Positions 16,955 through 25,715 of a stretch of DNA of 54,360 bases are shown here, piece by piece. Source of the stretch: Chloroflexota bacterium (GTDB lineage Bacteria > Chloroflexota > Anaerolineae > Aggregatilineales > Phototrophicaceae); contig WTGB01000075.1 in NCBI GenBank assembly GCA_011523735.1, forward strand, positions 1-54,360, in the 5' to 3' direction. The notes beneath the pieces are model-generated. The model saw nothing but the letters and a program-made list of their open reading frames with translations. It made no database searches and was not told the origin of the DNA. The position numbers were made by a program, and so were the translations under genes. Every line of letters begins with the position of its first letter. The first letter of the stretch is position 1.

Positions 16955-18025
16955 CTACTTATCAACGCCGGTGATCACAATCCCCTGGATAAACACACGC
17001 TGCGCCAAGAAGAATATCGTCAGCGGCAATATCATCGAGATGATCGCTGCCGCCAGGATCAGCTGTGTTTCCGTACTGTAGAGGCCATTGAATTCGGTTA
17101 AGCCAACCGTGATGGGATTGGCATCTCGATTGCCCGCCAGGTAGATCAGCGGACCGAAGAAATCGTTCCAAGCGAAGAAGAAGTGGAAGAGCGACACTGC
17201 CGTCAATGCCGGCACCGCTTGCGGCAATATCACCGAAACGAAGGTGCGCAGCTTGCCAGCGCCGTCGATCTCGGCCGCCTCCTCCATTTCCCGCGGGATC
17301 GTCAAGAAGTATTGTCGCAGCAGGAAGACGTTGTAGGCGTTGCCGAACATTGCCGGCACAATCAGCGGCAGCCAGGTCCCGCCCCAGCCCAGTACATTCA
17401 CGAAGAAGGCGTAGGTCGGCACCAGCGTCACCGCTGGCGGCAGGACGATCGTGCCGATCAACATCATGAAGAGGACGTTCTTGAAAGGGAAGTTGAAACG
17501 GGCGAAGCCATAGGCGGTGAAGGCTGAGGCGGTCACGGTGCCGACCATCGTGACGATGGCGTAAACTAGAGTGTTGAACAGCAGCCGCGCGAAATCAATA
17601 GTGTTCCAGGCTTGCGGGTAGTTGTCCCACTGAATCGATGGTTCATAGACCGTCGCCAGCGCGCGCCAGTTGCCTTCCCATTCGATCAAGCCCGCTGCCG
17701 GGTTGTTTGGATCAATGAATTGGCTGGCTCTGCGGCCTTTCTTAACCAGCGCCCATTCTTGGATGCCGGACTCGGTCGGCACTTGCAGCACATCGTAGGT
17801 GTCGTCTTCGTAGTCGAAGGATACAGCGACGGACGGAAAAAGCGGCGCTGCCGGATCAGATGTCTGCGCCTTGGTCTTCAAGGATGTGACCACGCCATAG
17901 ATCAGCGGCATCAAATACACCGAAAGGAGGATCAGCGCCAGCAGGGTGATGCTGGCTCGCACAAGCAGGTCGCGGCGCTGCCGGGCGATTTCGTAGTCTG
18001 ACAGATTCTTTTTTTTCTGCGCCAT
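16955..18025 (-). CDS. Carbohydrate ABC transporter permease, MalG type
   Basis: A 356-residue inner-membrane permease with six main hydrophobic segments and the EAA loop EEAAEIDGAGKLRTFVSVILP that docks on the ATPase. The start MAQKKKNLSDYE at 18025 is chosen because its ATG overlaps the stop of the preceding permease (TAATG); the longer frame only reads through that gene. An extended periplasmic segment of about 100 residues follows TM1 (FDYEDDTYDVLQVPTES and on), as in MalG/MalF-like permeases of this lineage. It works with the permease and binding protein upstream. No ATPase gene is in the locus, so a shared MsmX-like ATPase is likely. Confidence 0.92.
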   Translation of the reverse strand: MAQKKKNLSDYEIARQRRDLLVRASITLLALILLSVYLMPLIYGVVTSLKTKAQTSDPAAPLFPSVAVSFDYEDDTYDVLQVPTESGIQEWALVKKGRRASQFIDPNNPAAGLIEWEGNWRALATVYEPSIQWDNYPQAWNTIDFARLLFNTLVYAIVTMVGTVTASAFTAYGFARFNFPFKNVLFMMLIGTIVLPPAVTLVPTYAFFVNVLGWGGTWLPLIVPAMFGNAYNVFLLRQYFLTIPREMEEAAEIDGAGKLRTFVSVILPQAVPALTAVSLFHFFFAWNDFFGPLIYLAGNRDANPITVGLTEFNGLYSTETQLILAAAIISMILPLTIFFLAQRVFIQGIVITGVDK

Positions 18026-19014
18026 TATCTGCTCTCCCCGGCATAATAGACCCAGTAGCGGCCTGTCGCGAACAAGAAGATGGTTATAGCGAGACCAATA
18101 ACGAACATGAACCAGGCCAGCGTAGCGCCGTAGCCCATATTCTGGAAACTGAAGGCTTGTTTGTAGAAATACACCATGTAGAAATTGGTTGTGCCTTCGG
18201 GGTAGCCGGTGCCGAGGTTGAGTACAAAGGGGACCATGAAATACTGCAGCAGGCCAACGACGCTCAAAATCAGATTGTAGAAGATGACGGGCGTCACCAT
18301 CGGCACGGTCACGGACCACAATTGGCGCAGCCAACCGGCTCCGTCGATAGATGCGGCTTCATAAAGCTCGGTCGGCACGCCTTGCAGGCTGGCCAGGTTG
18401 ATCAATATGGCGTTGCCGATGCCCCAAAGCCCAATGAATGTATAGGCGAGGTATATCAAGTTGGGATCGTCCAGCCAGCGCAAGCCGTCCATGCCCACTG
18501 CGGGAATGCCGACGATCTCAATCATCTGGTTGAGCCAACCGGTATGCGGGTTCATCACGCGCGACCAGATCAAGATCGCGGCGATCAGCGGCACCATCGT
18601 CGGCGCGTAGAATAAGGTTCGCAGCACATTTTTACCGATTAGATGCTGTGAATTGAGCAGGACAGCCAGCAAGAAGGCGGATATCATCCCTATCGGCAAG
18701 GAGATGATGGCAAATTTGAAGGTGACAAAAAGCGTCTCCCAGGTCTTGGGGTCTTCAAATAGCATCCGCGTCCAATTCTGCAAGCCGACAAAGCGCGCTT
18801 CTTCCGGCGCCGACAAGGTGAAATCGAAAGCGGAAAAGCCCAGGGACACGACCATCGGCACAAAGTAGAACAAGGCGAAACCGATGAGCCAGGGGCTGAT
18901 GAAAGCCAAGCCCCACTTTGCCTCAGCGCGTTCCGCCCCCACTAGCCGAAAAGCCGCGCGGAGGCTCCGGCTGCCCTGCCCCCTCGCAGTGCTAAGCTCA
19001 GAGAACATATCCAT
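18025..19014 (-). CDS. Carbohydrate ABC transporter permease, MalF type
   Basis: A 329-residue inner-membrane permease with six hydrophobic segments starting at LAFISPWLIGFALFYFVPM near residue 37, and the EAA loop LYEAASIDGAGWLRQLWSVTVP near residue 222. It is co-transcribed with the downstream MalG-type permease by a 1-base stop/start overlap and lies 99 bp after the solute-binding protein. The cluster order, binding protein then two permeases, is standard for CUT1 importers. Context with GH16 and GH3 enzymes points to gluco-oligosaccharides as cargo. Confidence 0.92.
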   Translation of the reverse strand: MDMFSELSTARGQGSRSLRAAFRLVGAERAEAKWGLAFISPWLIGFALFYFVPMVVSLGFSAFDFTLSAPEEARFVGLQNWTRMLFEDPKTWETLFVTFKFAIISLPIGMISAFLLAVLLNSQHLIGKNVLRTLFYAPTMVPLIAAILIWSRVMNPHTGWLNQMIEIVGIPAVGMDGLRWLDDPNLIYLAYTFIGLWGIGNAILINLASLQGVPTELYEAASIDGAGWLRQLWSVTVPMVTPVIFYNLILSVVGLLQYFMVPFVLNLGTGYPEGTTNFYMVYFYKQAFSFQNMGYGATLAWFMFVIGLAITIFLFATGRYWVYYAGESR

Positions 19015-19113
19015 GATTCAAACCCCTGAAGATACAATAACAGGTTGAGTCCGACAGACACCGCCGGGCGGCATCTATCGGACGCGAATCTTGCGGGTTA
19101 AAAGCGGCGACGC

Positions 19114-20505
19114 CTAACTTGCCGCGTCAAAGATCGCTTGCAGGTCGGCTTGGAGCGCGTCAAGATTGGCGTTAACGTCTTCTTCGGCGTTGTTATCAAC
19201 GAGTTGCGCATACTCGTTGTAACGGGCGGAGGATTCGAGGAAGCTGGGCATGCCTTCTTCATGGTTTGGATTGTCCGGATATTGCAAGCCGGCCAGCACG
19301 ACGTCCCAATTCAGGTTCGCCCAATCGACATTCGGGTAAGTCTCGCTTTGCGCCGCAACCGTGCGCTCGATAAAATCGTCTTGCAGGCTCAAGCGCGCCG
19401 GCATGCCGCCATACAAGCTCGTGAGATCGGCCGCGCGCTCGCCCAGCAGGTAGCTTAAGACGGCAAATGCTTCGGCAGCATTCTCGCTGCCATTGGTCAC
19501 GCTGAAAGTGTCGGCGTGAAGCTTGGCGGTGGTGACGCCATTGTGCGCCGGCACCGGCCCAAAGTCCCACGCGGCGTCGAGGTTGCCCGTGCCCCAGCCG
19601 AGGTACCAAAGGTGAATGGTGATCATCGACATGTTGCCGGTGTCGAACCAGTTGGAGCTGCCGCCGCCCATGATCTCGCTGCCGCTGTAAACGCCGTTGG
19701 GCGTGAAGTAATCCACCCACATTCCGTTGTGATACCAGTGCTCGGCTTCGCGCCAGACATCGGGAATCATCGCGTTGCCGTCGGCATCGACAAAGTTGCC
19801 GGAGCCGAATAAAGTGGCGCGGCCGCGCAGGTCGGAAAATTGCGTGCCGTAGCCAAATTGAACGATATTCCCGGTATCATATTCATCCATGGTGGCATCG
19901 TTGCCGTTGATGTCGACGGACATAATCATGGCGACATCGCGCAGCGTTTCCGTATTCCACTCGCGCTCATTGCCGTCCCAGTCAACATAGGGTTCGCCAT
20001 AGGCGCTCGGCGGATAGGGAATGCCCCCTTCATCAAAGAGATCGACGTTGTACATGAGGAAAGACGGGAATACAGCAAAGGGGATACCCAGCTGGCCTTC
20101 GCCCTCGACCTGGTAAAATTCAACCAAAGCGGGGTCGAAATCGCTGAGATCATAATTCGCGCTTTCGATCAACGGCGTCAGATCCATCCAGGCGCCGGGG
20201 AAGGACGCCCGTCCACGAATGCCCATCGGGCCAACAATATCGGGCGCGTTGCCAGCGGCTATCTGGGTGCTCAACACATCGTAGGCTTGCGCGTTGTCAA
20301 CGATTTCCAGCACAAGCTCAATCTCGTCCTGCGAGGCATTATAATCCGCCACGATGGCTTCCTGCGCGGCCACCAGCGGCGCGTCCGTGCCAGCGCCCAG
20401 CCCCACATACCAGCGAATACGGACCCGATCTTGAGCTTGCGCCATGCCAACCGCCAGTACAAGCAGCAACAGGACGACTAGGGTTATCTGTTTTGTGATA
20501 CGCAT
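19114..20505 (-). CDS. Carbohydrate ABC transporter solute-binding protein
   Basis: A 463-residue exported binding protein of the MalE-like family 1 type, with a signal peptide (KQITLVVLLLLVLAVGMAQAQ) but no lipobox cysteine, so it may be anchored some other way or be free. Seen are the domain-1 start IRWYVGLGAGTDAPL, APDIVGPMGIRGRASF near residue 85 and the late segment NAAEAFAVLSYLLGERAADL. GGAG precedes the ATG. It is the first gene after the regulatory gap that holds two TTGCAnnCGGTTTC boxes. It should capture oligosaccharides released by the GH16 enzyme and deliver them to the two permeases. Confidence 0.92.
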   Translation of the reverse strand: MRITKQITLVVLLLLVLAVGMAQAQDRVRIRWYVGLGAGTDAPLVAAQEAIVADYNASQDEIELVLEIVDNAQAYDVLSTQIAAGNAPDIVGPMGIRGRASFPGAWMDLTPLIESANYDLSDFDPALVEFYQVEGEGQLGIPFAVFPSFLMYNVDLFDEGGIPYPPSAYGEPYVDWDGNEREWNTETLRDVAMIMSVDINGNDATMDEYDTGNIVQFGYGTQFSDLRGRATLFGSGNFVDADGNAMIPDVWREAEHWYHNGMWVDYFTPNGVYSGSEIMGGGSSNWFDTGNMSMITIHLWYLGWGTGNLDAAWDFGPVPAHNGVTTAKLHADTFSVTNGSENAAEAFAVLSYLLGERAADLTSLYGGMPARLSLQDDFIERTVAAQSETYPNVDWANLNWDVVLAGLQYPDNPNHEEGMPSFLESSARYNEYAQLVDNNAEEDVNANLDALQADLQAIFDAAS

Positions 20506-20552
20506 TTCTCTCTCCTACATTTATCAACTATCCCGCGTAGAATCTTGTGGTT

Positions 20553-20598
20553 GAAACCGGCTGCAAAAAGAGCGAACGCTTATCGAAACCGATTGCAA
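20553..20598 (-). promoter_or_regulatory. Two direct-repeat boxes upstream of the binding-protein gene
   Basis: Read on the minus strand, TTGCAATCGGTTTC (20585-20598) and TTGCAGCCGGTTTC (20553-20566) are 12/14 identical and spaced 32 bp apart, about three helix turns, ending 48 bp before the ATG. They resemble LacI-family sites with a central CG, but differ from the palindromes in front of the regulator gene. A shorter match AAACCGAT at 16873-16880 lies ahead of the GH16 gene. Confidence 0.5.
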
Positions 20599-20659
20599 CC
20601 TGGAACTGAAAGAATTCCCCCAATATACCGCCTCCTGTCTCTAAGATTACCAAAGGCTT

Positions 20660-21679
20660 CTAGTTAACCGCGCTGCTGCTGGCGCGGATGACTAACTCAA
20701 CCGGCAATACGATATGACGCGCCGGCGTCGGCGATGTCTTCACGATGTCGATTAGCGTCTCGACCGCGAGGGTGCCCGTGCGATAAATCGGCTGCCGGAC
20801 CGTGGTCAAAGGCGGGTCAGCGCTCGTGGCGAGGGGCATATCATCAAATCCGACTACGGCAATGTCCTCTGGTACGCTCAGCCCACGATCGCGAATAGCG
20901 CGGATGGCGCCCAGGGCGATGGCGTCCGATTGGGCGAAGACGGCATCCGGCTGCCGGTCCAGCAGTGCGCGCATGGCCTTATAGCCTCCGGCTTCGCTGA
21001 AATCGCTGACTTCGATCAGCGCGTCGTCGATGGGCAAGCCGCGGTCAGACAAGGCATGGCGGAAGCCGGCATCGCGGTCGGCGCCAGCGGTATTGTGCGC
21101 CGTCGCCAACTGCCCGATGCGGCGATAGCCAAGCTGGATCAAGTGGCTCGCTGCCAGGTAAGCGCCGGCTTCGTTGTCGACATCCACATAGCTGATCTCG
21201 GCGGCGCTGGATTGAAGCGGACGGCCAATCTGTACGAAGGGAATATCGTATTGCTGGATCTTGCTGACGAACGCGCTCTCGATGGTATCGGCGGTGACGA
21301 TGAGTCCGTCGATCAGACCGCTGGCGACGATCCGCTGGCTCATCTTTTCTTCTTCTTCCAGCGTCTGGAATAAGAAAAGCGCCGCCGTGTAATCACTTTG
21401 ATTGCAGGCATGGGAGATGGCTTGAATAACAAGCGGATAATAGGGATCAGCGAAGGCCGACTGCAAAATGCTGGGCATGACCAGGCCGAAAATGCGCGAC
21501 TGGCTGGAGGCGAGGGAACGGGCGGCCGAATTCGGCTGGTAGCCAGTTTGGCGGATGACATCTTCGACACGCTGACGCACAGCCGGGCGGATATTGGGAT
21601 GGTCGTTGATCACGCGGGAAACGGTCGAGCGTGATACGCCGGCGATCTGTCCAATCTCTTCCAGTGTCAAGCGCTTCAT
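20660..21679 (-). CDS. LacI-family transcriptional regulator
   Basis: A 339-residue regulator with an N-terminal LacI helix-turn-helix and hinge (LTLEEIGQIAGVSRSTVSRV, then QPNSAARSLAS near residue 50) and a periplasmic-binding-protein-like sensor domain (FGLVMPSILQSAFADPYYP; AVFAQSDAIALGAIRAIRDRGL; VGFDDMPLATSADPPLTTV). It lies 154 bp upstream of the binding-protein gene in the same direction. CelR-like palindromes in front of it suggest autoregulation and control of the glucan genes, with a gluco-disaccharide as probable inducer. The effector is inferred, not read. Confidence 0.93.
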   Translation of the reverse strand: MKRLTLEEIGQIAGVSRSTVSRVINDHPNIRPAVRQRVEDVIRQTGYQPNSAARSLASSQSRIFGLVMPSILQSAFADPYYPLVIQAISHACNQSDYTAALFLFQTLEEEEKMSQRIVASGLIDGLIVTADTIESAFVSKIQQYDIPFVQIGRPLQSSAAEISYVDVDNEAGAYLAASHLIQLGYRRIGQLATAHNTAGADRDAGFRHALSDRGLPIDDALIEVSDFSEAGGYKAMRALLDRQPDAVFAQSDAIALGAIRAIRDRGLSVPEDIAVVGFDDMPLATSADPPLTTVRQPIYRTGTLAVETLIDIVKTSPTPARHIVLPVELVIRASSSAVN

Positions 21680-21696
21680 GCGGACTACCTTAAATT

Positions 21697-21710
21697 TGGG
21701 AGCGCTCTAT
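21697..21710. promoter_or_regulatory. CelR-like operator, proximal site
   Basis: TGGGAGCGCTCTAT matches the first 11 bases of the 14-bp CelR operator TGGGAGCGCTCCCA known from actinobacterial cellulase regulators, with the perfect core GAGCGCTC. It starts 18 bp upstream of the LacI-family gene. Confidence 0.6.
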
Positions 21711-21785
21711 AGAGGGGTTCGCAACTGTGTACGCCTGATTTGCTTGAAAACATGACCGTTTATTGGTCAGGACGTTTCAAGATTT

Positions 21786-21799
21786 TGAGAGCGCTCTCA
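21786..21799. promoter_or_regulatory. CelR-like operator, distal site
   Basis: TGAGAGCGCTCTCA is a perfect 14-bp palindrome that differs from the CelR operator only by one symmetric base pair change per half. Its centre is 89 bp from the proximal site, which would allow looping between two LacI-family dimers. Confidence 0.65.
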
Positions 21800-21925
21800 G
21801 ACTCTCTACACAGTGTAGCATCCTTCTCGCGTCTGTCAACAGGGAAATGGAGTGGGGAGTGCCGACTAGCGAAGAGTTACGCTGCTTGCCGAGTTTTACA
21901 CAATGAACTCGCAACACGGTAGACA

Positions 21926-21951
21926 TGTAGGGGCGAGCTATTAGCCCGCCC
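21926..21951 (+). repeat. Family A palindrome
   Basis: TGTAGGGGCGAG, a short spacer ATTA and GCCCGCCCG, between the regulator promoter and the GH3 gene end. The 5' box seen in the full copies is absent. The remainder of 21800-22016 shows no gene. Confidence 0.6.
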
Positions 21952-22016
21952 GTCGATGCCATGGTCTACACTTTCGGGCGACTGGCCAATCGCCCCGGAT
22001 TGCAAGCGGCGCTGAT

Positions 22017-23768
22017 CTAATACGTCAGCCCGAAGCCATACTCGAAGAGCGGGTCGACCGAATCGCGCGGCACATCGGGATGCTGGGCGCGCACCGCTTC
22101 CATCGACGACGGCAGCTCGAATGGCAGCGTCGCCGCCGGCTTGAAGCGCCCGAAAATGATATCCAGCACCGTCGCGTCACTGGCGCCGAAATTGGCGACC
22201 AAACCGGCGCTGGCGGCCGCGATCTCGGGGATGACCGCCCCGCGTTCCAGGTAGATATCGACGATGGTCGGCGTCTGCGCCATGATAGCAAGGATGCGGC
22301 TGAGTTCCGGTTCCTTGAAATCGAGATCGCCGGCATGGAAGAAGTTTTCAAGAAACGTGCTTGATCGCGGCTCGAAGGGCGTTTGCAGGCGCAGGATGGC
22401 GAAATCGGCATCGGCGGGCTCCTCAACAATATCGCCGTATTGGGCCGCCACCTCGGGCTGGATGTTTTCGATATATATCTTGGGCCTACCGGGCAGAGGC
22501 ATCTTCCCATCGTTCTTCAAAAGGACGATGGACTTGCGCTGCGCCAGATCACCAGCGGCGCGGAAAGCCGGGTTGCCCGCGATGTCCCCGGCGGCGGCCT
22601 CATCGACATAACGATTCTCGAATAAGCCCAGGCGGAATTTGTCCCGCAGCAGGCGGCGGACGCTGATGTCCAGGCGCGCTTCGCTGACTTGACCATTCTG
22701 CACCAGCTCGACCAGCGCTTCCGGGCAGGCTTCCCCGCCGAATTGATCGATGCCAGCTTGCAGCGACTTAATGATGCGCTCGCCCAGGCTGAGATGCTCG
22801 ACGCCCCAAGCCCGCGCCGGGAAGGGCGTGCCCATAATCTCCGCGTCGCTTAATGTGCCCCAATCGGTGCAGACGACGCCGTCAAAGCCGTACTTCTCGC
22901 GCAGCAAGTCAGTTATGATGCCCTTGTTGAAAGCGAAACCGACTTCTTCGTGCTCAGTGCCGACCGGCATGCTGTAGTAGGGCATGATCATGGCGGTCCC
23001 GGCTTCAAAAGCAGCTTCGAAGGGCAGCAGATGATAATCGAAGTTATCGCCCGGATAGACCTGCTCGCGCCCGTATTCAAAATGTGAATCTTCGCCATCT
23101 TTCTGCGGTCCGCCGCCGGGGAAGTGTTTGGTCATGCAAGCCACGCTCTCGGCGTCAATTTCCGCGCCCTGAAAGCCGCGGATGTAGGCGGCCGTCAGCT
23201 TCGCCGCCACTTCGTTGTCTTCGCCGAAGGTGCCGTTGACGCGCGCCCAGCGCGGCTCGGTCGCCAGGTCCGCCATCGGGTGCAGGGCGGAGCGCAAGCC
23301 GACCGCGATATATTCCTGCCGCGCGATATCGGCGAATTCTTCGACGACGCTCGCATCGCCGATGGCGGCCAGACCCGGCGGCTCGGGCCATTGCGAGAAG
23401 GCCTGCGTGGCCATGAAAGCGCCGGGATTATCGTCAAAGCCGTGGCGCGGATCGCTGGAAAGCGTCGCCGGGATGCCCAGCCCTCGCTCTTCGGCGAGTT
23501 TCTGCAACTGGTTGACCCAGGCCGCCATCTTCCCGGCGTCAGCCGAACCGACCAGGTTGAAATGAGTCATGTGTTTATCCAGCATCTCGCCGAGCGAGGG
23601 CCAGCCAAAGGCGCTGACATCCGGGTTGAATTCGCCATCGGGCGAGATCATCACCATCGTCTGGAACATCATGCCGGCTTTCTCTTCCAGCGGCATGCGA
23701 GAAAGCAGGTCGTCAATGCGCTCGTCGATGGAGCGACTGGGATCCAGGTAGGGTTTGCCATTTTCCAT
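22017..23768 (-). CDS. GH3-family beta-glucosidase
   Basis: A protein of about 583 residues without signal peptide, so cytoplasmic. The N-terminal barrel shows SIDERIDDLLSRMPLEEKAGMM, the substrate segment MTKHFPGGGPQ and the nucleophile aspartate in GFDGVVCTDWG. A shortened alpha/beta sandwich follows (RKSIVLLKNDG), ending EYGFGLTY; the usual C-terminal FN3 domain is missing. The ATG at 23768 is chosen because GAGG lies 9 bases ahead; the upstream alternative starts lack spacing. It should split imported gluco-oligosaccharides to glucose, completing the route from the secreted GH16 through the ABC importer. Confidence 0.9.
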   Translation of the reverse strand: MENGKPYLDPSRSIDERIDDLLSRMPLEEKAGMMFQTMVMISPDGEFNPDVSAFGWPSLGEMLDKHMTHFNLVGSADAGKMAAWVNQLQKLAEERGLGIPATLSSDPRHGFDDNPGAFMATQAFSQWPEPPGLAAIGDASVVEEFADIARQEYIAVGLRSALHPMADLATEPRWARVNGTFGEDNEVAAKLTAAYIRGFQGAEIDAESVACMTKHFPGGGPQKDGEDSHFEYGREQVYPGDNFDYHLLPFEAAFEAGTAMIMPYYSMPVGTEHEEVGFAFNKGIITDLLREKYGFDGVVCTDWGTLSDAEIMGTPFPARAWGVEHLSLGERIIKSLQAGIDQFGGEACPEALVELVQNGQVSEARLDISVRRLLRDKFRLGLFENRYVDEAAAGDIAGNPAFRAAGDLAQRKSIVLLKNDGKMPLPGRPKIYIENIQPEVAAQYGDIVEEPADADFAILRLQTPFEPRSSTFLENFFHAGDLDFKEPELSRILAIMAQTPTIVDIYLERGAVIPEIAAASAGLVANFGASDATVLDIIFGRFKPAATLPFELPSSMEAVRAQHPDVPRDSVDPLFEYGFGLTY

Positions 23769-23933
23769 CACGTTCATCCTCACGTAGAACCAATTCAATC
23801 ATGCAAAAGACGAATGAAATACTAACCTCTTGTGAGCGAGCCGCCGGCTTGCCCGTACAACCATTCGATTGTTTCAGCAGCTTCATTCATACGGCAGTTG
23901 TCCCAGGCGCTTACTTGGCATCATCCTAGGCTT

Positions 23934-25466
23934 TCAGTTTAGTTTGTACAGATCGGCATACTTACGTTCGAGATAATCCAGCAGCGGCGACGTATTCAGC
24001 CCGTCGCCGGTGACGCGCGTCAGCAGCTCATCTGTGCTGTATGCGCGGCTATGTCGATAGATATTTTCCCTCAGCCAGGTCAGCAGCGTCTGATAATCGC
24101 CCTCGGCTAGCTTGCCAGCCAATGCGGGCATTTGCTTGTGGGCCGCTTCCAGGACTTGCGCCGCCATGATATTGCCGATGGTGTAGGCGGGGAATTTGCC
24201 AAAGCCGCCGAATGACCAATGCACATCTTGCAAGACGCCGCGCCGATCATCGGGAGGCGTCAACCCAAGGTATTCTTGCATCTTGGCGTTCCAGACTTCC
24301 GGAAGATCGTCAACGGCGATCGCGCCTTCCAACAGCGCCATCTCCATCTCGGTGCGCAGCATGATGTGCAGGTTGTAAGTGACTTCGTCGGCTTCGACGC
24401 GGATCAAGCTGGGACGCACGCGATTAACCGCGCGGTAGAATAGTTCGGCGTTTGCCGCCGCCATCTGATCAGGAAAGCGCGCGCGCAAGCGGCTGAAATG
24501 CAGGCGCCAGAATTCGCGGCTGCGCCCGATCTGATTTTCCCACAGACGCGAGGAGAATTCATGCGCGCCAGAGCTGGCGCCGCCGACGGCGTATTGCCCG
24601 ATGAGGTCGGCTGATAGCGCCGTTCGCGTGAGTTCGGGCGCGATGTTCTGTTCGTAGATGCCATGCCCCGCTTCATGCAGCGCAGCGAAAAGCGACATCG
24701 GCAAGTAGTTGGCGTCGTAGCGGGTGGTGATGCGCACATCATCGCGGGTGAAAGAAATCTCGAAGGGATGGGGCGCGCAATCCAGCCGGCCGCGCTCGTA
24801 GTCGAAACCGATCAGCGCCGTCATTTCCCGGCATAGCTTTTCTTGCGTTGTCAGGTCGTATTCCGCCTCCCACAGGTTAAGTGGCAGCGGCGCGTCAGCC
24901 GCGATGATCCGCTCCAGCAGCGGCAAGACGCGCGTTTTCAATTCGGCGAAGATTACGCCGAGCCGTGTGGCGGTCATGCCCGGCTCAAACTGGCCGACCA
25001 AGGCGTCAAATGGATGTTCTTCGTAGCCGATCGCTCCCGCCAACTCGATATTGAGCGCCAGCATGCGCCGTAGATAGGGCTTGAAGCTGGCGAAATCATC
25101 CTCGTCTTTCGCGCGAGCCCAGACCGCTTCCGATTCGGCGCCAAACGCAGCCATCCGCCCGACCAAGTCTGCTGGTATGCGCCGCTGGATTTCGTAAGCG
25201 TCGCGGGTCTGCCGCAGGGTGCGCGCCTGATAAGAATCGGGATGGGCTCCTGCGCTCTCGGCTTCGGCCGCGTCCAGCAGGCGCGCCGTTTCATCACTGA
25301 CGAAGATCGACTTCGCCAATTTGCTCAAGGTCGCTAATTGCTGCCCCCTGCTGGCCGCGCCGGCCGCGGGCATCATCGTGCGCATATCCCATTTCAGCGT
25401 GTTGAGTATGCATAGCAGGTCGTGGTACTCGGCGATATGCGCCGCCAGCGCCTCATGAGCGTTCAT
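23934..25466 (-). CDS. M32 metallocarboxypeptidase (carboxypeptidase Taq family)
   Basis: A 510-residue cytoplasmic zinc carboxypeptidase. The zinc motif HEAGH is seen in AALHEAGHGIYEQNI near residue 265, with the third ligand region following and the family stretches SRLWENQIGRSREFW and VRPSLIRVEADEVTYNLHI. Length equals that of Thermus carboxypeptidase Taq relatives. It removes C-terminal residues from peptides. It stands alone between the GH3 gene and an SDR gene on the same strand. Confidence 0.94.
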   Translation of the reverse strand: MNAHEALAAHIAEYHDLLCILNTLKWDMRTMMPAAGAASRGQQLATLSKLAKSIFVSDETARLLDAAEAESAGAHPDSYQARTLRQTRDAYEIQRRIPADLVGRMAAFGAESEAVWARAKDEDDFASFKPYLRRMLALNIELAGAIGYEEHPFDALVGQFEPGMTATRLGVIFAELKTRVLPLLERIIAADAPLPLNLWEAEYDLTTQEKLCREMTALIGFDYERGRLDCAPHPFEISFTRDDVRITTRYDANYLPMSLFAALHEAGHGIYEQNIAPELTRTALSADLIGQYAVGGASSGAHEFSSRLWENQIGRSREFWRLHFSRLRARFPDQMAAANAELFYRAVNRVRPSLIRVEADEVTYNLHIMLRTEMEMALLEGAIAVDDLPEVWNAKMQEYLGLTPPDDRRGVLQDVHWSFGGFGKFPAYTIGNIMAAQVLEAAHKQMPALAGKLAEGDYQTLLTWLRENIYRHSRAYSTDELLTRVTGDGLNTSPLLDYLERKYADLYKLN

Positions 25467-25506
25467 GCGGGTCTCTTTCCGCCTGGCAAAGCCAGCATTG
25501 ATTCTT

Positions 25507-25666
25507 CACCGCCGAGGACACAGAGTGTTTTTAAGGGCACAGAGGAATTGATATTGTTTTGCCGCTCGCGCAATGCATGGCTTTACCCAGCTAACGGACT
25601 TGCGCCGTCATTGAAATCTCAATGGCTTTACTCTGTGTCCTCTCCTATCTCGGTGTACTTGGTGGT
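25507..25666. repeat. Dispersed repeat family B, inverted pair
   Basis: CACCGCCGAGGACACAGAG at 25507-25525 and its rough inverse CTCTGTGTCCTCTCCTATC with CGGTGTACTTGGTGG at 25631-25666 flank about 105 bp of sequence without a gene. A related copy lies at 31641-31677. Similar CACCGAGGACACAGAG motifs are spread through intergenic DNA of several phyla. Confidence 0.5.
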
Positions 25667-25715
25667 AAGTTTTTTCGTGACTCACTCCATTTTACTGAGT
25701 TCTCTAGTCGAGGCT

